Origin: Leclercia adecarboxylata
GTDB taxonomy: Bacteria > Pseudomonadota > Gammaproteobacteria > Enterobacterales > Enterobacteriaceae
DNA length: 64,000 nucleotides
NCBI RefSeq assembly: GCF_006171285.1
Contig: NZ_CP040888.1
Location: 248,001-312,000 of the forward strand
Direction of reading: 5' to 3'
Shown here: positions 43,590 through 53,068 of the stretch, one piece after another
Layout: the number at the start of each line of letters is the position of its first letter
How positions within the stretch are numbered: position 1 is the first letter of the stretch
Made by a program: the position numbers and the translations under genes
Notes under the pieces: model-generated
Told to the model about the DNA's origin: nothing
Database searches by the model: none
What the model saw: only the letters and a program-made list of their open reading frames with translations

Positions 43590-44060
43590 TTACACCAGCT
43601 CCAGTCCCTTCACGAGCTGATCGGCGTCGAGATGGAAGTCCGAGAATACGATGCGGCCGCCAGCGTCCATCACGGAGAACCAGGGCGTTCCCCGCGTGCG
43701 GTAGTCCTCCATGAAGGTGGGAAGCGTCGCGCCGGCAGGTGGCTCGTCCTGACCGAACGCGACAGGAAGCGCATACTTGAGCTGGTTCACGCGCAGCTTC
43801 TCGAAGGTGTTCTCATCCGCTCCTTCGAAGACGGTCTGGATCACCGCGAAGCCCACGCCCTTGGCGCTCAATGCACCATGCAACCTTTGTAGCGTCGGAA
43901 ATCCATGCAAATGGCAGCCACGGCACCAGTGCTGGAAGGCGAAGAGGACTTTCGGGCCGGTGCCGAGATCCGACAGCTTGAGCGGCGCGATGCTTTCTCC
44001 ATCCGCGCCAATCCATCTCTGCACCCGCAGCTCGGGGGCTTGTCGTTCGTCGACGCTCAT
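43590..44060 (-). CDS. TlpA/AhpC-like thioredoxin-fold protein
   Basis: 156 aa from ATG at 44060 with TTGGAGGATCAG upstream; the longer frame is not supported. Thioredoxin fold with the redox motif HWCRGCHLHGFPTLQRLH (CxxC), followed by KGVGFAVIQTVFEGADENTF and GTPWFSVMDAGGRIVF with the cis-Pro. No signal peptide is seen, so it may be cytoplasmic. Likely thiol-disulphide reductase supporting the reductases of the island. Confidence 0.8.
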   Translation of the reverse strand: MSVDERQAPELRVQRWIGADGESIAPLKLSDLGTGPKVLFAFQHWCRGCHLHGFPTLQRLHGALSAKGVGFAVIQTVFEGADENTFEKLRVNQLKYALPVAFGQDEPPAGATLPTFMEDYRTRGTPWFSVMDAGGRIVFSDFHLDADQLVKGLELV

Positions 44061-44211
44061 CTGATCCTCCAATTCCGATGCAGAAGTCCGATGAGTGGTC
44101 GCGTGTGGCGATGGCACGCGAACCTCACCGCCTTGATCCCCTACAGGTTGTAGGATGCGAGTTCGCCGACCGATACCTCGTGGCCAGCCCCGCCGTTCTT
44201 CCGTCGGTGTG

Positions 44212-44517
44212 TCACCGCCGCCCCTCAATGACAAAGGCGCGATAGCGGGAACCGGCAAAACGGTGCGCAGCGATGGTTTGGTAGGCGGGGCTATGATACC
44301 AATCACGGGCGGCCTGCATCGTCGGGAACCGCAAAATTACGGCCCCTTCGACGGGCGGCCCCTCCAAATGCTCCATCGCGCCATAAGCGGCGAGAAAGGT
44401 TACGTCGTGGCCATCGAACGATGGGCCGACGCCTGCAGAATAGGTTGCGAGTTCTTCCGGATCGGTGGTTTCTTCGCGGGTGAAGACGACGAACGCTTCC
44501 ATCTTAAAGTCTTTCAT
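44212..44517 (-). CDS. DUF1330 family protein
   Basis: 101 aa from ATG at 44517 (or the ATG at 44502). Ferredoxin-like small protein with VFTREETTDPEELATYSAGV, GPPVEGAVILRFPTMQAARDWYHSPAYQTIAAHR and FVIEG, the hallmarks of DUF1330 (dimeric alpha/beta barrel). Possibly an antibiotic-monooxygenase-like enzyme. Open frame continues upstream only as a shadow. Confidence 0.82.
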   Translation of the reverse strand: MKDFKMEAFVVFTREETTDPEELATYSAGVGPSFDGHDVTFLAAYGAMEHLEGPPVEGAVILRFPTMQAARDWYHSPAYQTIAAHRFAGSRYRAFVIEGRR

Positions 44518-44564
44518 AAGGTCGCATCTGCAGGCCACCGCCGCTGGCGATGGCCTTAAAGTCG

Positions 44565-44996
44565 TCAGGCTGGCAGCTCGAACCCGATTTTCGTGAGTGC
44601 CTCGACGCACGCATCCTGATCCTGCTGATAGTTGCCTCCGGAGATGCCGATCCCGCCGATCAACTTCCCGTCTTCCAGGATCGGATAGCCTCCGCCGACA
44701 GCGACCATCCGGGGGCGATAGGCCAGCGGCGCCACTTTTGGATCGTTCGAAACATAGTCGTTCCAGACATGGGTGGGGTACCCAAACGAGGCGGAACTCC
44801 AAGCCTTGTCGATGGCAACATCGACGGTGAGAAACGGCGCGTCATCAGTGCGCTCGAACGCGCGCAGGTTACCGGTGGCGTCGACGACGGCGACCGCAGC
44901 CGGGATGCCGATTGTACGTGCCGCGGCGATCGCCGCGTCGATGAGGGCGACGGCGGTTTCGCGGTTGATCGAGGCGGTGGCAATGGATTTCGTCAT
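44565..44996 (-). CDS. GlcG/HbpS-like heme-degrading domain protein
   Basis: 143 aa from ATG at 44996 (CGAAGGAAATTTC ahead). Haem_degrading (DUF336) pattern: ETAVALIDAAIAAARTIGIPAAVAVVDATGNLRAFERTDDAP, AIDKAWSSASFG, RPRMVAVGGGYPI and GGIGISGGNYQQDQDACVEAL. HbpS members bind haem or iron and protect from oxidants; others are enzymes of small-molecule metabolism. No signal peptide is present, so it is probably cytoplasmic. Confidence 0.85.
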   Translation of the reverse strand: MTKSIATASINRETAVALIDAAIAAARTIGIPAAVAVVDATGNLRAFERTDDAPFLTVDVAIDKAWSSASFGYPTHVWNDYVSNDPKVAPLAYRPRMVAVGGGYPILEDGKLIGGIGISGGNYQQDQDACVEALTKIGFELPA

Positions 44997-45069
44997 GAAA
45001 TTTCCTTCGCCGTGGCGTAATCCGTCCGGCGTTCTTGAGGTTAGAAAAGACGTTCGGCGGTGGCAGTCA

Positions 45070-46080
45070 TCAGAAGCCTTCGAGGACAATCTTGCCTCTT
45101 GCCGCGCCACTTTCGATCAGTGCGTGCACCGTCTTCAGATTGGCGGCATTAATTGGCGACAATTTTTCGGTTAGCGTCGTGCGAATTTTGCCGTCGTCCA
45201 CCAGCACCGCCAGCGAATTGAGGATCTTGCCCTGCTCATCCATGTCGGGCGTGCCGTAGAGCGACCGTGTGAACATCAGCTCGTGGTGGATCGACACTGC
45301 CTTGCGCTTGAACAGCATGACGTCGAGCGCCTTGGGATCGTCGATGAATCCGAACCGTCCTTGCGGGGCGATCAGTTCGGCGATGTCGGATGCATGCTGC
45401 TCGGTATGCGTGGTCGAGAACACGAAAGCGGGAGCGCCGATGTTGAGCTCGGCAATCTGTGGCGCGAGCGGCCGAGAGTGGTCGATGACATGATGAGCCC
45501 CAAGCCCTTTAACCCACTCCTGGGTTTCCGGCCGAGAGGCGGTGGAGATGACGATGAGATCCGTGCGCTGTCGAGCGATCTGGATGGCGATCGACCCGAC
45601 CCCACCCGCACCACCGATGATGAGGATCGCCGCCGCCCCGGGAACGGGCTTCGTCACGTCCAGGCGATCGAACATGGCTTCCCAGGCCGTCAACGTCGTG
45701 AGTGGCAGCGCCGCCGCTTCCGCCCAGTCGAGCGACGCGGGTTTACGACCGACGATCCGGGCGTCGACGAGATGGAACTCCGCATTGGTGCCAGGCCTTA
45801 TGAGCGATCCGGCATAATAGACCTCGTCGCCTACCGCGAACTGCGTCACGTCGGGGCCGACCTCTTGCACGATCCCGGCCGCATCCCATCCCAGCACTTT
45901 CCAATCGCCATCAGCGGGCGGCGTGCTGCTGCGGATTTTGTAGTCGACCGGGTTGACCGAGACAGCCTTCACCTCAACCAGGATATCGCCTCCTTCAGCG
46001 ACAGGCCGAGGCAGATCAATGTCGACCAGAGAGGCGTCCTCGGCGATGGGTCCCGGAACCTTGTAACCAACGGCTTTCAT
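45070..46080 (-). CDS. zinc-type alcohol dehydrogenase-like/quinone oxidoreductase
   Basis: 336 aa, ATG at 46080 with GGAGACACCG. GroES-like domain (VKAVSVNPVDYKIRSS, VLGWDAAGIVQEVG) and NADPH-binding Rossmann motif IIGGAGGVGSIAIQIARQ. Belongs to the same superfamily as the protein at 33185 but clearly a different subfamily (zinc-binding dehydrogenase family related to YogA/ZADH). Likely reduces quinones or enones. A TATG-N7-CATA site lies 104 bp upstream. Confidence 0.88.
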   Translation of the reverse strand: MKAVGYKVPGPIAEDASLVDIDLPRPVAEGGDILVEVKAVSVNPVDYKIRSSTPPADGDWKVLGWDAAGIVQEVGPDVTQFAVGDEVYYAGSLIRPGTNAEFHLVDARIVGRKPASLDWAEAAALPLTTLTAWEAMFDRLDVTKPVPGAAAILIIGGAGGVGSIAIQIARQRTDLIVISTASRPETQEWVKGLGAHHVIDHSRPLAPQIAELNIGAPAFVFSTTHTEQHASDIAELIAPQGRFGFIDDPKALDVMLFKRKAVSIHHELMFTRSLYGTPDMDEQGKILNSLAVLVDDGKIRTTLTEKLSPINAANLKTVHALIESGAARGKIVLEGF

Positions 46081-46183
46081 CGGTGTCTCCAGCTTGCTGT
46101 ATCCTGAAGTCTTATCGATCAGATCGAAATTTCTTCCGAAATATACTCAGGATTTAAAGATTTCGCGTGTCAGACTATGAAGG

Positions 46184-46198
46184 TATGCGCGCAACATA
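46184..46198. promoter_or_regulatory. TATG-N7-CATA operator upstream of oxidoreductase gene
   Basis: TATGCGCGCAACATA. Same family of palindromes as those at 30878, 31159, 36142 and 36182, here in front of the minus-strand oxidoreductase gene. Confidence 0.5.
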
Positions 46199-46464
46199 TC
46201 CAATAGCGGTACGACATAGTTTCCATACCTCGGAGCCGGATTCAGAAGTTTATCGAAAATAGCGGTTTATTGCTGTTCGGCGGGTGAGCATCCGGATGGA
46301 GGCGATAAGCGCCCAAGCGGTTGAGGAGTCGACCTCTCAGCGGTCGCGTTGGCAGGGGCGATCTCGCCCGCCGGTCTCACACCAACGTTGGCAAGCGACG
46401 GCGTCCGCTCGAAATCCGCTGACGGGGATACGCCTGCAATGCCGATTCGAAGCTATCGAAACTA

Positions 46465-46508
46465 TAGCTACAGGGTATTGGGAAATCATACTGGACTGAC
46501 GCTATAGT
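46465..46508 (+). promoter_or_regulatory. orphan promoter resembling the msrBA promoter
   Basis: TTGGGA (46478-46483) and TATAGT (46503-46508) within text parallel to the msrBA promoter at 37176-37221 (GAAACTATA, GTATTGG, CTATAGTC in the same order). The gene it should drive is missing: a Tn1721-type terminal repeat begins 54 bp downstream. Apart from this and the operator, 46081-46561 holds no gene. Confidence 0.45.
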
Positions 46509-46561
46509 CTTCACGCATAACCACGACTCAAAATGGTCCAACACTTTTCTCTACGCTAATA

Positions 46562-46599
46562 GGGGAGCCCGCAGAATTCGGAAAAAATCGTACGCTAAG
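46562..46599 (+). repeat. Tn1721/Tn501-type 38-bp terminal inverted repeat
   Basis: GGGGAGCCCGCAGAATTCGG followed by AAAAAATCGTACGCTAAG, a full-length Tn21-subgroup (Tn1721-like) terminal repeat facing right. No transposase of this group follows: an IS4-family element starts at 46676. It marks the right border of the high-GC island. Confidence 0.9.
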
Positions 46600-46675
46600 G
46601 TTTTCCGGGCATCCGTAAGGGCCGAAACTTCCCGTCTTCCAGTCTGCGGCTCTGCCGCCAGACGTAATCGCCGGT

Positions 46676-48061
46676 TCATGTACAGGACCTTAAGCGGCGA
46701 GTCCATTTAAAACGCCTTCCAAGGTCCTGTTCTGTATCGACTTTCTCTGCTTGGTTCGGCAGGCGTTCTTGGCCAAATAATCGGCAGCCCATTCCAATCT
46801 TTCCCTTATTTCTGTCAGCGCCCTATGGGCCACTGCTTCCAATAGCGGTAGCCACCACGTCGCACTGTTCTTCGACGCTTTCAGCATCGATAGCGCCCCA
46901 CTCATCACACTCTGCGCGACCCGTCTCTTCATCACCAGCGACAGCAGGCTCGTCCACACCAACCCCTCGGCAATCGCTTTCTCGCCCGTCACAAACCCCT
47001 TGAGCCGGTTGTGCGATTTCCACTCTTTAAATAACAACTCCACCTGCCAACGGCAGCGATACAGGCTCATCACCTGCTCTGCTGACCATGCTGCTCGCGG
47101 TAGGTTCGTCATCCACAGACAGAACCGCTTTTCCTCAGCAAACCAGCGCCGGATCAACCGGTACTCGACCTGGCCGGACTTCACCACCATATCCAGTACC
47201 TCGGCCCGACAGCGTCGCCGTCCGGCCTCTCTCAGAGATAGTCCCGCCAGCTTGGGTACTTCCCGTCCATCACCGCGCCAGGCTTGGATTATCTTGGGGT
47301 TCAGGCTTTTCGTGCCGCGCACCAGATAAAATCCGCCAGCGTCGTTCACCTGCTCAAACCAAGCCCTGTCAATGTAACCTGCGTCAGCCAGCAGCAGGCA
47401 GTTGGTCAGCGTGTGGGCTTCAGGCAGAAATTGCCGTTCCCCTGCGGTATCGGCAGACACACTCATGCACAACGGGCTCTGCTCCGACAGTGACATGGTC
47501 ATATGGCACTCGATAGCTGCCGGACTGATGGTCTTGAACCGGCCGGGAAAATCAGCAGCAAGGCGCCGATGCACCGCAAAGGAGGTGCCATCGTGCAGTA
47601 ACACCTGCTTGAACGCGCCGAGGGAGGCTGCTTTGAGTTGATGGTCGATACGCAAGGCGATGGCCCGCTCGACCAGGGCTTTCATAAACAGGGCAAAGCT
47701 CTCTTTGCGCAGCTGATTGTGAAACGGTTTGTAAGAAACCTGATGGGTGTTTACCAGTTGCAAGGCATTGAAATGGCGGTGTAAACCGGCAATGTCATTG
47801 ACCTGGTCGCCTCCCATGGCCCGCAGCAGTGCAGGTACGAGCATGGCTGGGGTAATGGCACGCTGACGCAGACAAAACTTGCAGAGCCGAGCAATGCGCT
47901 CGAGTGCGGCGGGAGCCAAGAGTTGCTCCAGATAGTAATTAGCGTTGATAATAGTCATAGGCTTCGCGCGTGTTGATTTTGTTTGGCGATAAAATCAGAT
48001 CACAAACGAAGCCTTTTTTATATCTATTTCAATTGGTTGCCGCTAAAGATCCTGTACATGA
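46676..48061 (-). mobile_element. IS4-family insertion sequence, complete
   Basis: About 1386 bp. Ends are inverted repeats TCATGTACAGGACCTTAAGCGGC (left) and the complement of TCATGTACAGGATCTTTAGCGGC (right). One intact transposase gene on the minus strand. No clear target duplication was seen. A truncated sister copy begins at 48702 in the opposite orientation. Confidence 0.85.
46690..47958 (-). CDS. IS4-family transposase
   Basis: 422 aa. DDE transposase_11 type: Asp in VLLHDGTSFAVH, Asp in LLLADAGYIDRAWF, and the Y-(2)-R-(3)-E-(6)-K signature in YRCRWQVELLFKEWKSHNRLKG, which defines IS4. N-terminal region with FNALQLVNTHQVSYKPFHNQLRK. Full length and apparently intact. Confidence 0.93.
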   Translation of the reverse strand: MTIINANYYLEQLLAPAALERIARLCKFCLRQRAITPAMLVPALLRAMGGDQVNDIAGLHRHFNALQLVNTHQVSYKPFHNQLRKESFALFMKALVERAIALRIDHQLKAASLGAFKQVLLHDGTSFAVHRRLAADFPGRFKTISPAAIECHMTMSLSEQSPLCMSVSADTAGERQFLPEAHTLTNCLLLADAGYIDRAWFEQVNDAGGFYLVRGTKSLNPKIIQAWRGDGREVPKLAGLSLREAGRRRCRAEVLDMVVKSGQVEYRLIRRWFAEEKRFCLWMTNLPRAAWSAEQVMSLYRCRWQVELLFKEWKSHNRLKGFVTGEKAIAEGLVWTSLLSLVMKRRVAQSVMSGALSMLKASKNSATWWLPLLEAVAHRALTEIRERLEWAADYLAKNACRTKQRKSIQNRTLEGVLNGLAA

Positions 48062-48275
48062 GTGAGGGTTATGGTGGCTATATGCTGGATATTGCTATTC
48101 AGATGACAGCCATATGGGGAAGATTACAGGCGCCTGAAATAACAGCAGAGTATGGAGTGACTACCACGGCTGGAGGTTGGCACGGGCTGATCCCCTCTCC
48201 CTTTGGGAGAGGGTTAGGGTGAGGGGAGCTGGCTGACCGGGTGTAGCAACCAGGCGGCATTACACCGCTGAATCT

Positions 48276-48647
48276 TCAGTTATTGAAATTCCACGCGATC
48301 GGCAGTTCGACGTCGAAGATAAGTGCATCCCCGTCGAGGCGAAAGGCCAGGCTGGTCTGGTGCTGGTCGTATTCGTTGATAATCAGGCAGCTCTCGGCGA
48401 AGTTGGACTCGTAGTTGATATGGGCCACTCCTTCACGGCCGTCAGCGAGTTCGATGCTGAGCACCCGCAGCGGGTTCTCCTGACTGAGGTTGACCCGGGT
48501 GTCCCCCACGTCCACCAGCCGTTCCAGCAGAGGGAAGAAATCTTGTCTGTGGGTCGTTATGGCCTGGGTGATGGCCTGCTCCAGCTCAGCCTGGGTGGCG
48601 AAGGGGCCGCCGAGTGGGTAGCGGGTCTGGATCCTTTCCTGAGTCAT
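48276..48647 (-). CDS. hypothetical protein (123 aa)
   Basis: Start ATG at 48647 with GGAGGAAACGCA. Soluble acidic protein: YPLGGPFATQAELEQAITQAITTH, RLVDVGDTRVNLSQENPLRVLSIELADGREGVAHINYES, SLAFRLDGDALIFDVELPIAWNF. Family not recognised. Sits alone in the 640 bp between two inverted IS4-family copies, probably a passenger from another replicon. Confidence 0.6.
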   Translation of the reverse strand: MTQERIQTRYPLGGPFATQAELEQAITQAITTHRQDFFPLLERLVDVGDTRVNLSQENPLRVLSIELADGREGVAHINYESNFAESCLIINEYDQHQTSLAFRLDGDALIFDVELPIAWNFNN

Positions 48648-48701
48648 TGCGTTTCCTCCTGAACTGAGATGTGGCAACAGTTTGGCCGCTGCAGTGACCT
48701 G

Positions 48702-49920
48702 TCATGTACAGGATCTTTAGCTACAACCAATTGAAATAGATAGAAAAAAGGCTTCGTTTGTGATCTGATTTAATCGCAAAAAAAAACCGACACGCCCGAA
48801 GCCATGACTATTATAAATGCAACCCAGTACCTCAAGCAACTTCTTAGCTCTTCTGAACTCAACCGGATCGGTAAATTTACCGGTTTTTGTCAGCGACTCC
48901 GGGATATCCAGCCTGCGAGACTACTCCCGGCTCTGCTCTCAGGGCTTGGTTGCGACAAGGTGGATGGTATTGCTGGTTTGCATCGCCATTTCAATGCGTT
49001 GCAGCTCCATGATACTGACCAAATAGCGTATAAACCCTTTCACAACCAGTTACGCAAGCAGGGTTTTCCCTTGTTCATGCGCGCACTGGTTGAACGAGCC
49101 ATCGCCTTACGCCTCAAGGAGTGTCTACCGGACGCCCACGGACTGGCAGGCTTTGAGCAGGTACTGCTGCAGGACGGGTCGTCATTCGCGTTACATCCGC
49201 AATTGGCAGAACATTTCCCGGGCCGATTCAATAAGCACAGCCCCGCTGCGGTAGAGTGTCATATGACCATGTCCTTGCTGGACCAGTCGCCGATATCGAT
49301 GAGTATCACGGCGGATACCGAATCGGAGCGCAAGCATCTTCCGGCCGAAAATTCGTTAAATAACAAACTGTTATTGGCGGATGCCGGTTACATCAGCCGC
49401 GAGTACTTTGCTGATGTGACCAAAGCCAAAGGAAGCTATCTGGTCAGAGGGAGTCAAAATCTCAATCCCAAAGTACAGGCAGCTTACCGACAGGACGGCA
49501 GGGAAATGCCCAAGTTACTCGGAAAAAAGCTCAAGGATATCGATCGGAGAAGCTGCAGAGCCGAGGTTCTGGATCTGGATGTGAGTTCGGGAAAGTATAA
49601 ATATCGACTCATAAGACGTTGGTTTGCAGAGGAAAAACGGTTCTGTATATGGATGACCAATCTTCCGCGTGAGCGATGGCCAGCCGAGAAGGTGATGGCA
49701 TTGTATCGTTGCCGTTGGCAGATCGAACTGTTGTTCAAAGAGCTGAAATCACATAACCGGTTGAAGGCGTTCGCGACACGACAAAAAGCGATAGCGGAAG
49801 GCTTGATCTGGGCTAGTTTGCTGGCCTTGCTGGTCAAACGTCGGCTGGCGCTGACGCTGATTGGCAGCGCGGAGTTATCGATGCTGAAGATTGCCAAAAA
49901 CAGCGCGCTTTGGTTAATGC
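48702..49920 (+). mobile_element. IS4-family insertion sequence, truncated at right
   Basis: Left end TCATGTACAGGATCTTTAGC at 48702 matches the end of the complete IS4-family copy at 46676-48061. The element is cut at 49920, where a Tn3-family terminal repeat begins, so about 170 bp including the right end are lost. Confidence 0.85.
48804..49920 (+). pseudogene. IS4-family transposase, 3'-truncated
   Basis: About 372 codons of a transposase close to that at 46690-47958 (VLLQDGSSFALH, LLLADAGYISREYF, YRCRWQIELLFKELKSHNRLK all present). The reading frame continues to 50234 through antisense Tn3 transposase sequence, giving a false C-terminus. The core catalytic residues are intact but the C-terminal 50 residues are missing. 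Confidence 0.88.
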
Positions 49921-49958
49921 GGGGTTCGAGGTCCAATGATGTAAAAAACCACGCTAAG
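49921..49958 (+). repeat. Tn3-family terminal inverted repeat
   Basis: Starts GGGGTTCGAGGTCC and ends AAAACCACGCTAAG, 38 bp, facing right. It overlaps the stop codon of the Tn3-type transposase gene, the usual arrangement at the tnpA end of Tn3-family elements, and interrupts the IS4-family transposase gene. Confidence 0.88.
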
Positions 49959-52000
49959 AGGTTAATTCATTGTTTGTATTCAAATTTAATGGTCTTAACT
50001 CGCCCTTCAGAATATCTTCCGGTAACGAAAACGTATAATGTCCCAGCATATTTATATGGCCATGTATCAGCGGCGATAATCTTGCCAGATGCTCCTCTTC
50101 AGGTGTTTCCCCCGATTTGCGAAGATGTGACAACGCCTCCTGCATGTAAAGTGTATTCCACAGCACAACCGCATTGGTCACCAGACCCAGAGCACCGAGT
50201 TGATCTTCCTGCCCTTCACGGTAGCGTTTTCTAATCTCACCACGTTGTCCGTAGCAAATGGCTCGAGCCACTGCATGGCGTCCTTCTCCCCGGTTGAGCT
50301 GAGTGAGGATCCGACGCCGGTAATCCTCATCATCGATATAGTTGAGAAGATACAACGTCTTGTTGACCCGGCCCACTTCCATAATCGCCTGAGCCAGACC
50401 AGATGGTCGGCTACTTCTCAACAGTGAACGAATAAGCTCTGATGCATGGATGGTCCCAAGCTTCAGTGAGCCCGCCATTCGCATCATTTCATCCCATTGG
50501 GATTCTATTTTTGACAGTTCAACACATCCCCGGGCCAGCTCATTCAGGGCACCATAATGTGCCGTTTTATCTGCCCGCCAGAATATCGCCCCGCCTGCAT
50601 CGGCCAGACGAGGGGAAAACTGGTAGCCCAGTAACCAGAACAGGCCAAAAATGATATCGCTGGATCCTGCCGTGTCCGTCATAATTTCTACCGGATTCAG
50701 CCCGGTCTGCTGCTCCAGAAGCCCTTCCAGTACAAAGATGGAATCACGAAGCGTCCCGGGAACTACAATGCCATGGAAACCGGAGTATTGATCGGAGACG
50801 AAGTTGTACCAGGTGATACCGCGTCCTGAACCAAAGTATTTACGATTTGGTCCGGAATTAACCGTTTTAACCGGTGTGACAAAACGCATACCATCTGCGG
50901 AGGCAACCTCACCACCTCCCCAGTACCCCGCGAGCGGCAGCGTGGACTGAAAATCAACCAGCCGTGCATTAGCGGTGACCAGCGTTTCTGCCCTGAGATA
51001 ATTTTGTTTAACCCAGCTCAGACGATGGCGAGTAAGCGCGGGAATATTATGCTTTATCAGGGGTTCATGCCCTATATTGCATGCTTCTGCCAGCAGTGTT
51101 GCGCACAGACTGACCTGGAGATCCTGCGCCCGAGCACCTGATTCACTGACGTGGCTGAATTCGCGGGTAAAACCGGTTCGGGCATCTATTTCAAGCAACA
51201 GCTCCGTCAGATCAACCGGAGGGATCAATTCTCTTACCCGACGATTCAATTGTATCAGTGCCGGTGGCTCATCCAGTTTATCCAGACTGCTAATCGTCAG
51301 TGAGGGATGCTTACCTTCATTGCTTATGCTGACCGCTGCGTTGCAGGCAAAACGTGAAGCCACTGATTTCCATGTGTCATCAAGCCGCGTAGCCAGTTGT
51401 TCTGCTGCTTTAGTTCCGTCTGATGGATGACCCAGCGCCCGACATACCGGGATGCGTTGTGCCTGCCATTCAGCTCCCTGAAGCAATTTTTGACGCGGGT
51501 CCCCCCACCGATCACTGTTCTCCAGCCAGAGATCACGACGGCGCAAAGAATCTTGAAGGCGCTCGAGAAGACACAGCGAGTAACCCGCTCGTAGAATCCT
51601 ACCATCTCTGTCGTAGACCAGACGTTTCCATGGGCCGGAAATGATTTGCTCTGGTGCATCGTCGAGAATTCGCTTTTTTGAGCCACTCAGTTCGGCCAGA
51701 TAATGGATTGCTGACAACGTGAGCTCCCCGGCCGGGGCGGCCTGAAAGTGTAAGTCACGCAACATCGCGGACAGGAAACGCTTCACCCGTCCATATTGTT
51801 CCACCATTTCATCCTGAAACTGAGTATCTTGCGGGCGCGCCAGCTCATTTACCTTGCCGACGGATTCAGCCAGTTTGTCCTTTGGTATGCGGCGAAAAAT
51901 AGCCTGCCGCAGAACTGCTTCATCGGTGTTCTCATCAAGTAATAACGTGCATGCCCGTGCCAGTAATAGCGCGGCACGATCAAGATCTTTCAGGGTCCTG
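49954..52000 (-). pseudogene. tnpA: Tn3-family transposase, 5'-truncated by IS1
   Basis: The C-terminal 680 or so residues of a protein normally near 1000 aa. DDE site recognised: Asp in EVASADGMRFVTPV, Asp in IMTDTAGSSDIIFGLF, Glu in QLNRGEGRHAVARAI. Typical Tn3 text: KYFGSGRGITWYNFVSDQYSGFHG and TNAVVLWNTLYMQEAL. The missing N-terminal third was removed by IS1, whose flanks show no target repeat. Non-functional. The transposon end at 49921 may once have carried the rclR/msr region to the right. Confidence 0.92.
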
Positions 52001-52015
52001 GGTAATGACTCCAAC

Positions 52016-52519
52016 TTACTGATAGTGTTTTATGTTCAGATAATGCCCGATGACCTTGTCATGCAGCTCCACCGATTTTGAGAACGACAGTGACTTCCGT
52101 CCAAGCCTTGCCAGATGTTGTCTCAGATTCAGGTTATGTCGCTCAATGCGCTGAGTGTAACGCTTGCTGATAACGTGCAGCTTTCCCTTCAGGCGGGGTT
52201 CATACAGCGGCCAGCCATCCGTCATCCATACCACGACCTCAAAGGCCGACAGCAGGCCCAGAAGACGCTCCAGCGTGGCCAACGTGCGTTCACCGAATAC
52301 GTGCGCCACAACCGTCCTCCGTATCCTGTCATACGCGTAAAACAACCAGCGCTGGCGTGATTTAGCGCCGACGTAACCCCACTGTTTGTCCATTTCCGCG
52401 CAAACAATGACGTCACTGCCCGGTTGTATGCGTGAGTTTACCGACTGCGGCCTGAGTTTTTTAAGTGTCGTAAAATCGTGTTGAGGCCAACGCCCATAAT
52501 GCGTGCACTGGCGCGACAT
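52016..52519 (-). CDS. insB: IS1 transposase InsB
   Basis: 167 aa. DDE-type catalytic part of the IS1 InsAB' transposase ([84 protein letters not shown]). Made by -1 frameshift from insA. Confidence 0.95.
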   Translation of the reverse strand: MSRQCTHYGRWPQHDFTTLKKLRPQSVNSRIQPGSDVIVCAEMDKQWGYVGAKSRQRWLFYAYDRIRRTVVAHVFGERTLATLERLLGLLSAFEVVVWMTDGWPLYEPRLKGKLHVISKRYTQRIERHNLNLRQHLARLGRKSLSFSKSVELHDKVIGHYLNIKHYQ

Positions 52520-52713
52520 CCGACGCCATTCATGGCCATATCAATGATTTTCTGATGCGTACCGGGTTGAGAAGCGGTGTAAGTGAACTGTAGCTGCCAT
52601 GTTTTACGGCAGTGAGAGCAGAGATAGCGCTGATGTCCGGCAGTACTTTTACCGTTACGCACCACGCCTTCAGTAGCTGAACAGGAGGGACAGCTGATAG
52701 AAACAGAAGCCAC
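52438..52713 (-). CDS. insA: IS1 repressor InsA
   Basis: 91 aa with the N-terminal zinc finger [26 protein letters not shown] and the C-terminal HTH ([24 protein letters not shown]). Binds IS1 ends and represses transposition. Overlaps insB by 82 bp, the frameshift window. Confidence 0.95.
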   Translation of the reverse strand: MASVSISCPSCSATEGVVRNGKSTAGHQRYLCSHCRKTWQLQFTYTASQPGTHQKIIDMAMNGVGCRASARIMGVGLNTILRHLKNSGRSR

Positions 52714-52763
52714 TGGAGCACCTCAAAAACACCATCATACACTAAATCAGTAAGTTGGCACCA

Positions 52764-53066
52764 TTACCCGTGAAGCTGATTCAACTCGTGCCTCAGTTGC
52801 TCCTTCGTATATTCCTTTTCGATTTGCTGATGGAGGATGCCATTAGCGTCAATCTGAGCTTTTAACACCAGAAAGAGAAGCACTGAACCCAGAATTTGTA
52901 CAAATGGGCTTGAAATACCTCCAAGAACATCTCCTATTTCGCCATAACCTTTCAAATATTGCAGCGGAAGAAGAGGTGCAAACAAAGGGATAAGCAGGCA
53001 AGCCGCACCACCAATGACTATGACCCAGAAAGCTATTTTGGTAACAGGAGAGTTATAGATATTCAT
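52764..53066 (-). pseudogene. membrane protein, 3'-truncated (possible putAbiC-like N-terminus)
   Basis: ATG at 53066 follows the rclR-like stop by 2 bp, with AAGGTG inside that gene's end, so it is co-transcribed and probably coupled. Two membrane helices (IAFWVIVIGGAACLLIPLFAPL and FVQILGSVLLFLVLKAQI) with GYGEIGDVLGGISSPFVQ between them, then a coiled coil cut by IS1 at 52768. This N-terminal pattern is seen in putative phage abortive-infection proteins. The last residues are IS1-derived. Confidence 0.55.
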
Positions 53067-53068
53067 TT

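Larger units (their letters stand above)
52001..52768 (-). mobile_element. IS1, complete, 768 bp
   Basis: Ends GGTAATGACTCCAACTTACT (52001) and the complement of GGTAATGGTGCCAACTTACT (52768) give exactly 768 bp. The 9-bp flanks (AGGGTCCTG and CGTGAAGCT) do not match, so IS1 sits at a deletion or inversion endpoint. It truncates the Tn3 transposase on one side and a membrane-protein gene on the other. Confidence 0.95.

Noticed and set aside
48804..50234. 476-aa reading of the second IS4-family transposase
   Set aside because: The last 100 or so residues are antisense to the Tn3 transposase beyond the terminal repeat at 49921, so the true gene is truncated at 49920.
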